Positions 54,927-64,000 of a stretch of 64,000 nucleotides of DNA are shown here, one piece after another. A program made the position numbers and the translations under genes. Source of the stretch: Stomoxys calcitrans (Eukaryota > Arthropoda > Insecta > Diptera > Muscidae); assembly GCF_963082655.1 (NCBI RefSeq), contig NC_081552.1, positions 60,927,930 through 60,991,929 on the forward strand, written 5' to 3'. Under the pieces are notes generated by a model. It was not told where the DNA came from. It saw only the letters and a program-made list of their open reading frames with translations, and searched no databases. How positions within the stretch are numbered: the stretch's first letter is position 1; every line of letters begins with the position of its first letter.

Positions 54927-56487
54927 TTTTATACCCTCCACCATAAGATGGGGGGTATACTAATTTCGTCATTCTGTTTGTAAATACTCGAAATATTCGT
55001 CGTGAAATTTTATGTCCATCTAGCCATGTCCGTCCGTCTGTCCGTCCGTCCGTCCGTCGGTCCGTTTGTGCAAATACTTCTTATTAGTGTAGGTCGGTTG
55101 GTATTGTAAATGGGCCATATCGGTCCATGTTTTGATATAACTGACATATAAACCGATCTTGGGTCTTGACTTCTTGAGCCTCTAGAGTGCGCAATTCTTA
55201 TCCGATAGGAATGAAATTTTGCACGACGAGTTTTGCTATGATATCCAACAACTGTGCCAAGTATAGTTCAAATCGGTCTATAACCTGATATAGCTGCCAC
55301 ATAAACCGATCTTGGGTCTTGACTTCTTGAGCCTCTAGAAGGCGCAATTCTTATCCGACCAGAATGAAATTTTGCACGACGTGTTTTGTTATGATATCCA
55401 CCAACTGCGCCAAGTATGGTTCAAATCGGTTCATAACCTGATATAGCTGCCATATAAACCGATGTTGGGTCTTGACTTCTTGAGCCTCTAGAGAGCGCAA
55501 TTCTTATCCGATTGAAATGAAATTTTGCACCACGTGTTTTGTTATTATATCCAACAACTGTGCCAAGTATGGTTCAAATCGGTCCATAACCTGATATAGC
55601 TGTCATATAAACAGATCTGGGGACTTGACTTCTTGAGCCTCTAGAGGACGCAATTCTTATCCGAATGGAATGGAATTTCGCACGACGTGTTTTGTTATGA
55701 TACCCAATAACTATGCCAAGTATGGTTTAAATCGGTTCATAACCTGATATAGCTGCCATATAAACCGATCTTGGATCTTGACTTCTTGAGCCTCTAGAGG
55801 GCACAGTTCTTATCCGATTTGAATGAATTTTTGCACGAGGTATTTCGTTATGATATTCAACAACTGTGCCAAGTCTGGTTCGAATCCGTCCATAACCTGA
55901 TATAGCTGTCATATAAACAGATCTGGGGATTTGACTTCTTGAGGTTCTAGAGGGCGCAATTCCTATCCGATTTGGCTGAAATTTTGCATGACGTATTTTA
56001 TTTTTACTTTCAACAACTGTCTCAAATATGGTTCAAATCGGTTCATGACCTGATATAGCTGCCATATAAACCGATCTGGGATCTTGACTTCTTGACCCCT
56101 AGAGGTCGCAATTATTATCCAATATGCCAGAATTTTTGTACGACGGATCCTCTCATGACCATCAACAAACGTGTTTATTATGGTCTGAATCGGTCTATAG
56201 CCCGATACAGATCTCATATAAATCGTTCTCTCTATTTTACTTCGTGAGCCCCAATGGGCGCAATTCTTATACGAATTGGCTGAAATTTTACACAGGTCTC
56301 CAACATATAATTTAATTGTGGTCCGAACCGGACCATATCTTGATATCGTTTTAATAGCAGAGCAACTCTTTTCTTATATCCTATTTTGCGTAAGAAGAGA
56401 TGCCGGGAAAAGAACTCGACAAATGCGATCCATGGTGGAGGGTATATAAGATTCGTTCCGGCCGAACTTAGCACGCTTTTACTTGTT
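54925..56487 (+). mobile_element. DINE-1-like element nested in another DINE
   Basis: Inserted in the TTTTTT tract between ATATCC and GCCTAAG of the outer copy. Its 5' block has a deletion that removes the TATATATTCTTG box (CTCGAAATATTCGTCGTGAA at 54988) and another that removes the segment between GTCC run and TTTGTGCAAATAC. About eight units and a 3' palindrome changed to TTCGTTCCGGCCGAA. Confidence 0.93.
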
Positions 56488-56589
56488 TTGCCTAAGAAGA
56501 GATGCCGGGAAAAGAACTTGACAAATGCGATCCATGGTGGAGGGTATATAAGATTCGGCACGGCCGAACTTAGCACGCTTTTACTTGTT
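56488..56589 (+). mobile_element. DINE 3' end, 102 bp, directly after the nested element
   Basis: TTGCCTAAGAAGAGATGCCG to TTCGGCACGGCCGAA and TTTTACTTGTT. The step between successive ACTTGTT ends is 102 bp, identical in length and junction to the stub at 44875-44976. Here the outer element's left part is present (54010-54926), so simple nesting explains it. Confidence 0.9.
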
Positions 56590-56811
56590 AGATATAGCTA
56601 CTAAAAAGACCAATTTTTGTTATACATAATTGAACATTGACTTGTACTTATAAGTATTTGGTCCAAATATGATCATATTTCGATGAAACTGCTATGTCAC
56701 ATAAGGTATGCAATTTTCACTGGATTTTGATGAAATGTGGTTTACATATATACCCGAGTTGGTGGGTATCCAAAGTTCGGCCCGGCCGAACTTAACGCCT
56801 TTTTACTTGTT
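56590..56811 (+). mobile_element. Subfamily 2 DINE 3' end without its body
   Basis: AGATATAGCTACTAAAAAGA and CCAATTTTTGTTATACATAA (last-unit sequence), GTTGGTGGGTATCC, TTCGGCCCGGCCGAA, TTTTTACTTGTTT. About 220 bp, stacked after the previous 3' end. No 5' part of a subfamily 2 element is nearby. Confidence 0.85.
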
Positions 56812-57509
56812 TGTTTTTATACTCTCCACCATAAGATGGGGGGTATACTAATTTCGTCATTCTGATTGTAACTACTCGAAATATTCGTCTTAGACCCCAT
56901 AAAGTATATATATTCTTGATCCATATGCCATATAAACCGATGTTGGGTCTTGATTTTTTTGTGCCTCTAGAGTGCGCAATTCTTATCCGATTTGGCTGAC
57001 ATTTTGCATGACGTATTTTATTCTTACTTTCAACAACTGTGTCAAATAAGGTTCAAATCGGTCCATAACCGGATATAGCTGTCATATAAACCGATCTGGG
57101 ATCTTGACTTTTTGAGCCTCTAGAGGTCGCAAATATTATCCGATCTGCCTGAAATTTTGTACGACGGATTCTCTCATGACCATCAACATACGTGTTTATT
57201 ATGGTCTGAATCGGTCTATAGCCCGATACAGCTCCCATATAAACCGATCTGGGATCTTGACTTCTTGAGCCCCCAAAGGGTGCAATTCTTATTTGAATTG
57301 GCTGACATTTTACACAGATCTCCAACGCATAATTTAATTGTGGTCCAAACCAGACCATATCTTGATATCGCTCTGATAGCAGAGCAAATATTTCCTTATA
57401 TCCTTATGTGCTTAAGAAAATATGCCGGGAAAAGAATTCGACAAATGCGATCCATGGTGGAGGGTATATAAGATTCGGCCCGGCCGAACTTAGCACGCTT
57501 TTACATGTT
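56812..57509 (+). mobile_element. DINE-1-like element with deleted 5' block
   Basis: TTTTTATACTCTCCACCATA, AGATGGGGGGTATACTAATT and TATATATTCTTGATC are joined directly to CCATATGCCATATAAACCGA, so the GTCC array and first-unit lead are missing. About two or three units and a 3' end TTCGGCCCGGCCGAA, TTTTACATGTT follow. Confidence 0.88.
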
Positions 57510-57617
57510 TTGCCTAAGAAGAGATGCCGGGAAAAGAACTCGACAAATGCGACCCATGGTGGAGGTATACCCTCCACCAGATTCGGCCTGGCCGAACTTA
57601 GCACACTTTTACTTGTT
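57510..57617 (+). mobile_element. Extra DINE 3' end with a local inverted duplication
   Basis: The same stub junction (TTTTGCCTAAGAAGAG directly after a DINE end). Between CCATGGTGGAGG and GATTCGG the normal GTATATAA is replaced by TATACCCTCCACCA, making the near-palindrome GGTGGAGGTATACCCTCCAC at 57558-57577. The final palindrome reads TTCGGCCTGGCCGAA. No outer 5' part is found. Confidence 0.85.
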
Positions 57618-58402
57618 TTGTTTGTTTTATAGAATTCAGATCCATAAAATTCAAAAGAAATCATAAAACGAATGCATGTCATAAAATTAAAAGCAACCTA
57701 GGCTATCCACTACGAACAACAATTTTATAGTCATTCCTTTAAGTTTGCTTTTGTATTTTCTTCAGGGATCAGTTATGCATGATTACGTTTTAATAACATT
57801 TCCTTAAGAAACATAAACCAGAAGTAGAAAAAAATATACAGTGCTTCCAATTACGATGCTATTCAAAACCTTACTAAGTCAATCATAGAATTGAGAAGAG
57901 AAGGAGAATAATTGCAGTATGGGGCCAATGACAGGTTTTCGACGCAAAAAGTAAAAATGTCAAGTGAAGAATTTGAACAAAATGATAACGGAATGGTAAT
58001 ATCAACACTCATTAACACTTAAAAATAAAATCAATCTGGTAACACTTCACAACGGTATACTGAGCTGTCAAAGGATATATAGTTTCTTATGCGTCTTTTT
58101 CTGACATTCAGCATAAATGAACTGTGAAAGTATTTTGGGCGTCAAACAAAAAATATAAATACATCATTTATTGTTTTAAAATGGAAAACCCTTGCATCGT
58201 ATGTAAAATAAGATAGCATTAACAAATAACAGAAATGTTCAATGTTGAATAAAATGACAAAATCCGGAACCTAGGTTCTAAAACAATGCTTTTAGACTAT
58301 AAAACTTAGGCTCCCTTGATGTGAAGTGGATATGATGAACTGAGGTTCACTTCTCAAAAATATTCCCGCTCAGATGTACTTACATAGCCAGTGTAGTAAT
58401 AA
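57618..58402. other. Stretch without recognised repeat or gene
   Basis: About 780 bp, AT-rich, with no open frame of interest and none of the family motifs. Candidate for unique DNA. Confidence 0.55.
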
Positions 58403-58871
58403 ACAAGTAAAAGCGTGCTAAGTTCGGCCGGGCCGAATCTTGGGAACCCTCTACCATGGATTCTGCTAAAAATTTAGCTGAAGGGCATTACTTTATTCTC
58501 CATACCAAACTTCTGTCAAACCACCAAATATTACTACATACGACTTTCAGCTAAATCGGACAAAAAATTGCGGCTTCCAGGGGCTCAAGAAGTGAAATCT
58601 AGAGAACGGTTTATATGGGAGTTATATCTAAATGTGAACCGATATGGCCCATTTACAATCCCCAACGACCTCCATCAATACTAAGTATCTTTGCAAAATT
58701 TTAAGCAGCTATCTTTACGCGTTCGACCCCAATCATAATTTCGACAGACAAGATCGACTTAGAACTTCGAGACGATCAAGAATATATATACTTTATGGGA
58801 TCTAAGATGAATATTTCGAGGTGTTACAAACGGAATGACTAGATGACCATCCTATGGCGGTGGGTATAAAA
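58403..58871 (-). mobile_element. DINE-1-like element, subfamily 3, short
   Basis: ACAAGTAAAAGCGTGCTAAG, TTCGGCCGGGCCGAA, then the subfamily-specific TTGGGAACCCTCTACCATGG and ATTCTGCTAAAAATTTAGCT. About one unit, no GACG array (only TCGACAGACAAGATCG), AAGAATATATATACTTTATG and GGCGGTGGGTATAAAAAT. Confidence 0.88.
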
Positions 58872-59163
58872 ATAAACACAGACTGCTAACAAAATAAGAA
58901 GGAAACTGAGCACGTAGCTGGCAGGCTACTTCAATATTTCAAACAGTGTTGCCACTACTCATTACTAATACCGGTTGTACGTACCGGTTTGACCCGATAA
59001 AGTCCTTTACCGGAAAGGGCTGCCACTTCCGTGTACAATACACTGCTACAACAACAAAAACTAATACTGGCTTTTCTCTAATCAATTCCATTTTATCTTG
59101 TAATCAATTGCATTACAATATGCTAATGTATTACTTATTAACGGTTTTTCTATTATATACAAA
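58872..59163. other. Short unassigned stretch
   Basis: About 290 bp including two TACCGGTTTGACC/TACCGGAAAGG-like words. No gene or repeat recognised. Confidence 0.45.
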
Positions 59164-60612
59164 AACCAGTAAAAGCGTGCTAAGTTCGGTTGGGCCGAAT
59201 CTTATATACCCTCCACCATGGATCGCATTTGTCGAGTTCTTTTCCCGGCATCTCTTCTTAGGCAAAAAAATTATATAAGAAAAGATTTGCTCTGCTATTA
59301 GAGCGATATTAAGTTATGTTCCGGTTTGGACTACAATTAAATTATATGTTGGAGACCTGTGTAAAATGTCAGCCAATTCGAATAAGAATTGCGCCCTTTG
59401 TAGGCTCAAGAAGTAAAATATCGTATCGGGCTATAGACCGATTCAGACCATAATAAACACGTATGTTGATGGTCATGAGAGAATCCGTCGAACAAAATTT
59501 AAGGCAAATCGGATAATAATTGCGACCTCTAGAGGCTCAAGAAGTCAAGATCCCAGATCGGTTTATATGGCAGCTATACCAGCTTATGAACCCACTTGAA
59601 CCTCATTTGACATAGTTGTTGAAAGTAACAATAAAAAACGTCTTACAAAATTTCAGCCAAATCGGATAGGAATTGCGCCCTCTAGAAGCTCAAGAAGTCA
59701 AGTCCACAGATCTGTTTATATGGCAGCTATATCAGGTTATGAACCGATTTGAACCATACTTGACACAGTTGTTGGATATCATAACAAAATACTACGTGCC
59801 AAAATTCATTCAAATCGCATAAGAATAGCGCCCTCTAGAGTCTCAAAAAGTCAAGACTCCAGATCGGTTTATATTGCAGCTATATCAGGTTATGGACCGA
59901 TTTGAACCATACTTAACACAGTTTTTGAATATCATAACAAACCACGTCGTGCAAAATTTCATTCCAATCGGATAAGAATTGCGCACTCTAGAGGCTCAGA
60001 TCGGTTTATATGGCAGGTATATCAGGTTATGAACCGATTTCAACCATACTTGACACAGTTTTTGAATATCATAACAAAACACGTCGTTCAAAATTTCATT
60101 TTAATCGGATAAGAATTGGCACTCTAGAGGCGTAAGAATTCAAGACTCCAGATCGGTTTATATGGCAGCTATATCAGGTTATGAACCGATTTGAACCATA
60201 CTTGAACCATACTTGGCACAGTTGTTGGATATCATAACAAAACACGTCATGCAAAATTTCATCCCAATCGGATAAGAATTGCGCAATCTAGAGGCTCAAG
60301 AAGTCAAGACCCAAGATCGGTTTATATGTCAGCTATATCAAAACATGGACCGATATGGCCCATTTACAATACCAAGCGACCTACACTAATAAGAAGTATT
60401 TGTGCAAAATTTCAAGCGGCTAGCTTTACTCCTTCGGAAGTTAGCGTGCTTTCGACAGACAGACGGACGGACGGACAGGCTAGATCGACATAAAATTTCA
60501 CGACGATCAAGAATATATATACTTTATGGGGTCTCAGACGAATATTTCGAGTAGTTACAATCAGAATGACGAAATTAGTATACCCCCCATCTTATGGTGG
60601 AGGGTATAAAAA
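59164..60612 (-). mobile_element. DINE-1-like element, complete
   Basis: CAGTAAAAGCGTGCTAAG, a changed palindrome TTCGGTTGGGCCGAA, about eight units, one shortened (CTAGAGGCTCAGATCGG at 59990) and one with a local duplication of GAACCATACTT (60195-60215). The 5' block is GACAGACAGACGGACGGACG and GGTGGAGGGTATAAAAAT. Confidence 0.92.
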
Positions 60613-60676
60613 TAAAGTATAGGAATTTCTTTGCGGTTGTTTGCTATATTATTTTTTGGGGCAATCTTTGCCATAG
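60613..60676 (+). repeat. Unnamed repeat X2, copy 3 (fragment)
   Basis: GGAATTTCTTTGCGGTTGTT and TGCTATATTATTTTTTGGG.. CTTTGCCATAGA match the reverse complement of 13228-13345 (CTTTGCCATAGATAAA there). In both copies a DINE 3' end begins right after the CCATAGA word. Confidence 0.6.
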
Positions 60677-61137
60677 ACAAGTAAAAGCGTGCTAAGTTCG
60701 GCCGGGCCGAATCTTATATACCCTCCACCATGGATCGCATTTGTCGAGTTCTTTTCCCGGCATCTCTTCTTTGGCAAAACAGGATATAAGAAAAGATTTG
60801 CTCTGCTATTAGAGCGATATCAAGATATGGTCCGGTTTGGACCACAATTAGATTATATGTTCGATAAGAATTGCGCTCTTTGTGAGCTCAAAAAGTAAAA
60901 TAGAGAGATCGATTTATATGGGAGCTGTATCGGGCTATGGACCGATTCAGACTATAATAAACACGTATGTTGATGGTCATGAAAGAATCCGTCGTACAAA
61001 ATTTCAGGCAAATCGGATAATAATTGCGACCTCTAGAGGCTCAAGAAGTCAAGATGCCAGATCGGTTTATATGGCAGCTATATCAGGTTATGAACCGACT
61101 TGTATTTTATTTGACATAGTTGTTGAAAGTAACAATA
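60677..61137 (-). mobile_element. Outer DINE-1-like element, 3' part
   Basis: ACAAGTAAAAGCGTGCTAAG, TTCGGCCGGGCCGAA and about two units up to GTTGAAAGTAACAATA, where the nested element starts. It resumes at 62801 with ACGTCTTGCGAAATTACAGC; the uninterrupted form is seen at 59620 (AACAATAAAAAACGTCTTAC). Confidence 0.92.
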
Positions 61138-62800
61138 ACAAGTAAAAGCGTGCTAAGTTCGGCCGGGCCGAATCTTATATACCCTCCACCATGGATCGCA
61201 TTTGTCGAGTTCTTTTCCCGGCATCTCTTCTTAGTCAAAAAAGGATATAAGAAAAGAGTTGCTCTGATATTAAAACGATATCAAGATATGGTCCGGTTCG
61301 GACCACAATTAAATTATATATTGGAGACCTGTGTAAAATTTCAGCCAATTCGTATAAGAATTGCGCCCATTGGGGCTCACGAAGTTAAATAGAGAGAACG
61401 ATTTATATGGGATCTGTATCGGGCTATTGACCGATTCAGACCATAATAAACACGTTTGTTGATGGTCATGAGAGGATCCATCGTACAAAATTTCAGGCAT
61501 ATCGGATAATAATTGCGACCTCTAGGGGTCAAGAAGTCAAGATCCCAGATCGGTTTATATGGCAGCTATATCAGGTTATAAACCGATTTGAACCTTATTT
61601 GACACAGTTGTTGAAAGTAAAAATAAAATACGTCATGCAAAATTTTAGCCAAATCGGATAAGAATTGCGCCCTCTAGAAGCTCAAGAAATCAAATCCCCA
61701 GATCTGTTTATATGACAGCTATATCAGGTTATGAGCCGATTTGAACCATACTTGGCGCAGTCGTTGGATATCATAACGAAATACTTCGTGCAAAAATTCA
61801 TTCAAATCGGATAAGAATTGTGCCCTCTAGAGGGTCAAGAAGTCAAGACCCAAGATCAGTTTATATGGTAGCTATATCAGGTTATGGACCGATTTGAACC
61901 ATACTTGGCACAGTTATTGGGTATCATAACAAAACACGTCGTGCGAAATTCCATTCCAATCGGATAAGAATTGCGCCCTCTAGAGGGTCAAGAAGTCAAG
62001 ACCCAAGATCGGTTTATGTGGTAGCTATATCAGGTTATGGACCGATTTGAACCATACTTGGCACTGTTGTTGGATATAATAACAAAACACGTCGTGCAAA
62101 AATTCATTCAAATCGGATAAGAATTGTGCCCTCTAGAGGGTCAAGAAGTCAAGACCCAAGATCAGTTTATATGGTAGCTATATCAGGTTATGGACCGATT
62201 TGAACCATACTTGGCACAGTTTTTGGGTATCATAAGAAAACACGTCGTGCGAAATTCCATTCCAATCGGATGAGAATTGCGCCCTCTAGAGGGTCAAGAA
62301 GTCAAGACCCAAGATCGGTTTATATGGCAGCTATATCAGGTTATAGACCGATTTGAACCACACTTAGCACAGTTATTGGATATCATAGCAAAACACGTAG
62401 TGCAAAATTTCATTCCAATCGGATAAGAATTGCGCACTCTAGAGGCTCAAGAAGTCAAGGCCTAAGATCGGTTTATATGGCAGCTATATCAAAACATGGA
62501 CCGATATGGCCCATTTACAATACCAACCGACCTACACTAATAAGAAGTATTTGTGCAAAATTTCAAGCGGCTAGCTTTACTCCTTCGGAAGTTAGCGTGC
62601 TTTCGACAGACAGACGGACGGACGGACGGACGGACGGACGGACGGACGGACAGACGGACGGACATGGCTAGATCGACATAAAATGTCACGACGATCAAGA
62701 ATATATATACTTTATGGGGTCTCAGACGAATATTTCGAGTAGTTACAAACAGAATGACGAAATTAGTATACCCCCCATCTTATGGTGGAGGGTATAAAAA
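61138..62800 (-). mobile_element. DINE-1-like element nested in another DINE
   Basis: Complete: palindrome end at the left, about nine units, GACG array at 62606-62667 and GGTGGAGGGTATAAAAA at the right. Three adjacent units around 61,800-62,300 share the private phrase CTCTAGAGGGTCAAGAAG, which suggests local unit amplification. Confidence 0.94.
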
Positions 62801-63642
62801 ACGTCTTGCGAAATTACAGCCAAATCGGATAGAAATTGAGCCCTCTAGAAGCTCAAGAAGTCAAGTCCCCAGATCGGTTTATATGACAGCTATATCAGGT
62901 TATGAACCGATTTGAACCATATTGGGCACAGTTGTTGGATATCATAACAAAATACTACGTGCCAAAATTCATTCGAATTGGATAAGAATTGCGCCCTCTA
63001 GAGGCTCAAGAAGTCAAGACCCAAGATCGGTTTCTATGACAGCTATATAAGGTTAGAGACCGATTTGAACCATACTTGGCACAGTTGTTGGATATAATAA
63101 CGAAACACGTCGTGCACAATTTCATTCCAATCGGATAAGAATTGCGCACTCTAGAGGCTCAAGAAGTCAAGACCCAAGATCGGTTTATATGGCAGCTATA
63201 TCAGGTTATGAACCGATTTAAACCATACTTGGCACAGTTGTTGAAAATCATAACAAAACTCGTTGTGCAAAATTTAATTCCAATCGGATAAGAATTGCGC
63301 ACTCTAGAGGCTCAAGAAGTCAAGTCCCAAGATCGGTTTATATGGCAGCTATATCAAAACATGGACCGATGTGGCCCATTTACAATACCAACGGACCTAC
63401 ACTAATAAGAAGTATTTGTGCAAAATTTCAAGCGGCTAGCTTTACTCCTTCGGAAGTTAGCGTGCTTTCGACAGACAGACGGACGGACGGACGGACAGAC
63501 GAACGGACATGGCTAGATCGACATAAAATTTCACGACGATCAAGAATATACATACTTTATGGGGTCTCAGACGAATATTTCGAGTAGTTACAATCAGAAT
63601 GACGAAATTAGTATACCCCCCATCTTATGGTGGAGGGTATAA
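62801..63642 (-). mobile_element. Outer DINE-1-like element, 5' part
   Basis: It continues the element begun at 60677: about three units, GACG run at 63474-63507, AAGAATATACATACTTTATG and GGTGGAGGGTATAATAAA. Confidence 0.92.
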
Positions 63643-63891
63643 TAAAAATTTATTTTATAGAGTGTGAATACTCAAGTTTGTTAGAGAGGAAGGCGCAACG
63701 AACATACACAGAATTAGAGCTATTGAAGAGTAGGTTACGTTACAGAGGTGACATTTTTCTACGTCTTCAAAGCGAAAGCTCAGTGGAGCGGGTGTGATTG
63801 AAAATTTAGCTCAAAGATAAAAAGACTCCTTTTTATAGTCGAGCCCAAAAGCGTACCGGTAAGCGCATATTTTTATTTTTTTTTTCGTTTT
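63643..63891. other. Unassigned stretch
   Basis: About 250 bp. GGAAGGCGCAACGAACATAC at 63689 and AGCTCAGTGGAGCGGGTGTG at 63778 faintly recall CTAGT-family tips, but not enough to assign. Confidence 0.4.
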
Positions 63892-63971
63892 GTCACTCGA
63901 TTCGTTCGCCAAGTCATTCAAAGCAGCCGAAAATAGCTGTTTTCAATGACTTGGCGAATTAATCGATTGAC
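63892..63971. repeat. Inverted repeat, 27-bp arms
   Basis: The arms at 63892-63918 and 63945-63971 pair with three mismatches, with a perfect 14-bp core TTCGCCAAGTCATT / AATGACTTGGCGAA and a 26-nt spacer. It is not the DINE palindrome. It could be the end of an unrecognised foldback element or a template-switch product. Confidence 0.85.
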
Positions 63972-63972
63972 A

Positions 63973-64000
63973 ACAAGTAAAAGTGTGAAAAATTCTGCCG
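63973..64000 (-). mobile_element. Start of another DINE 3' end, cut by window end
   Basis: ACAAGTAAAAGTGTGAAAAA followed by TTCTGCCG resembles a decayed DINE 3' terminus (ACAAGTAAAAGCGTGCTAAG then TTCGGCCG). The rest lies beyond the window. Confidence 0.6.

Overview
This is eukaryotic, AT-rich, repeat-saturated DNA, most likely from a calyptrate fly (a muscid such as Stomoxys, Musca or Haematobia). The assignment rests on the dominant repeat, which has the architecture of the dipteran DINE-1/INE-1 (mini-me) elements. These are non-autonomous relatives of Helentron rolling-circle transposons: a TATACCC-type 5' end, a TATATATTCTTGATC block, a (GTCY)n microsatellite, tandem units, a GC-rich palindrome and an ACTTGTT 3' end. 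BEL/Pao, mariner, a Jockey/R1/LOA-type LINE and tRNA-derived SINEs also fit. I see no intact single-copy host gene. Almost every open frame is either a by-product of a 153-bp repeat unit (51 codons) or a decayed transposon gene. The window looks like heterochromatin, a large intron or intergenic DNA.

Layout: 1-20 kb holds DINE-like elements in both orientations, pieces of a second repeat family (here 'CTAGT family') with degenerate tandem units and a GC-rich 3' tip, one SINE, and a Tc1/mariner relic near 16 kb. 20.5-23.9 kb is one decayed LINE on the minus strand (ORF1, endonuclease, reverse transcriptase). 23.9-28.4 kb holds a low-repeat stretch, a SINE, a DINE and a CTAGT-family copy. 28.4-37.9 kb is a single BEL/Pao retrotransposon bounded by a 5-bp target duplication (CCCCA/CCTCA) and torn apart by four DINE-like insertions, a DINE fragment and a TA-flanked MITE. 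38-47 kb has CTAGT-family DNA, a third SINE and a pair of very similar DINE elements, one nested in another DINE. 47-54 kb has two defective mariners; the second is itself inside a DINE and contains another DINE, a three-level nest. 54-64 kb is nested or head-to-tail DINE elements ending in an inverted repeat.

Summing my coordinates, DINE-like DNA makes up about 60% of the window. The most interesting signals are in how these elements are built and spread: the two ends carry matching, subfamily-specific inverted sequences; every tandem unit keeps the same nested inverted-repeat core; and several copies carry an extra 102-108 bp 3' end at the same junction, as expected if replication sometimes runs through one terminator to the next. 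I found no new enzyme system.

Strand convention: a DINE-like element is '+' when its TATACCC end is on the left. All family assignments come from reading and remembered family features; no alignment or database search was run.
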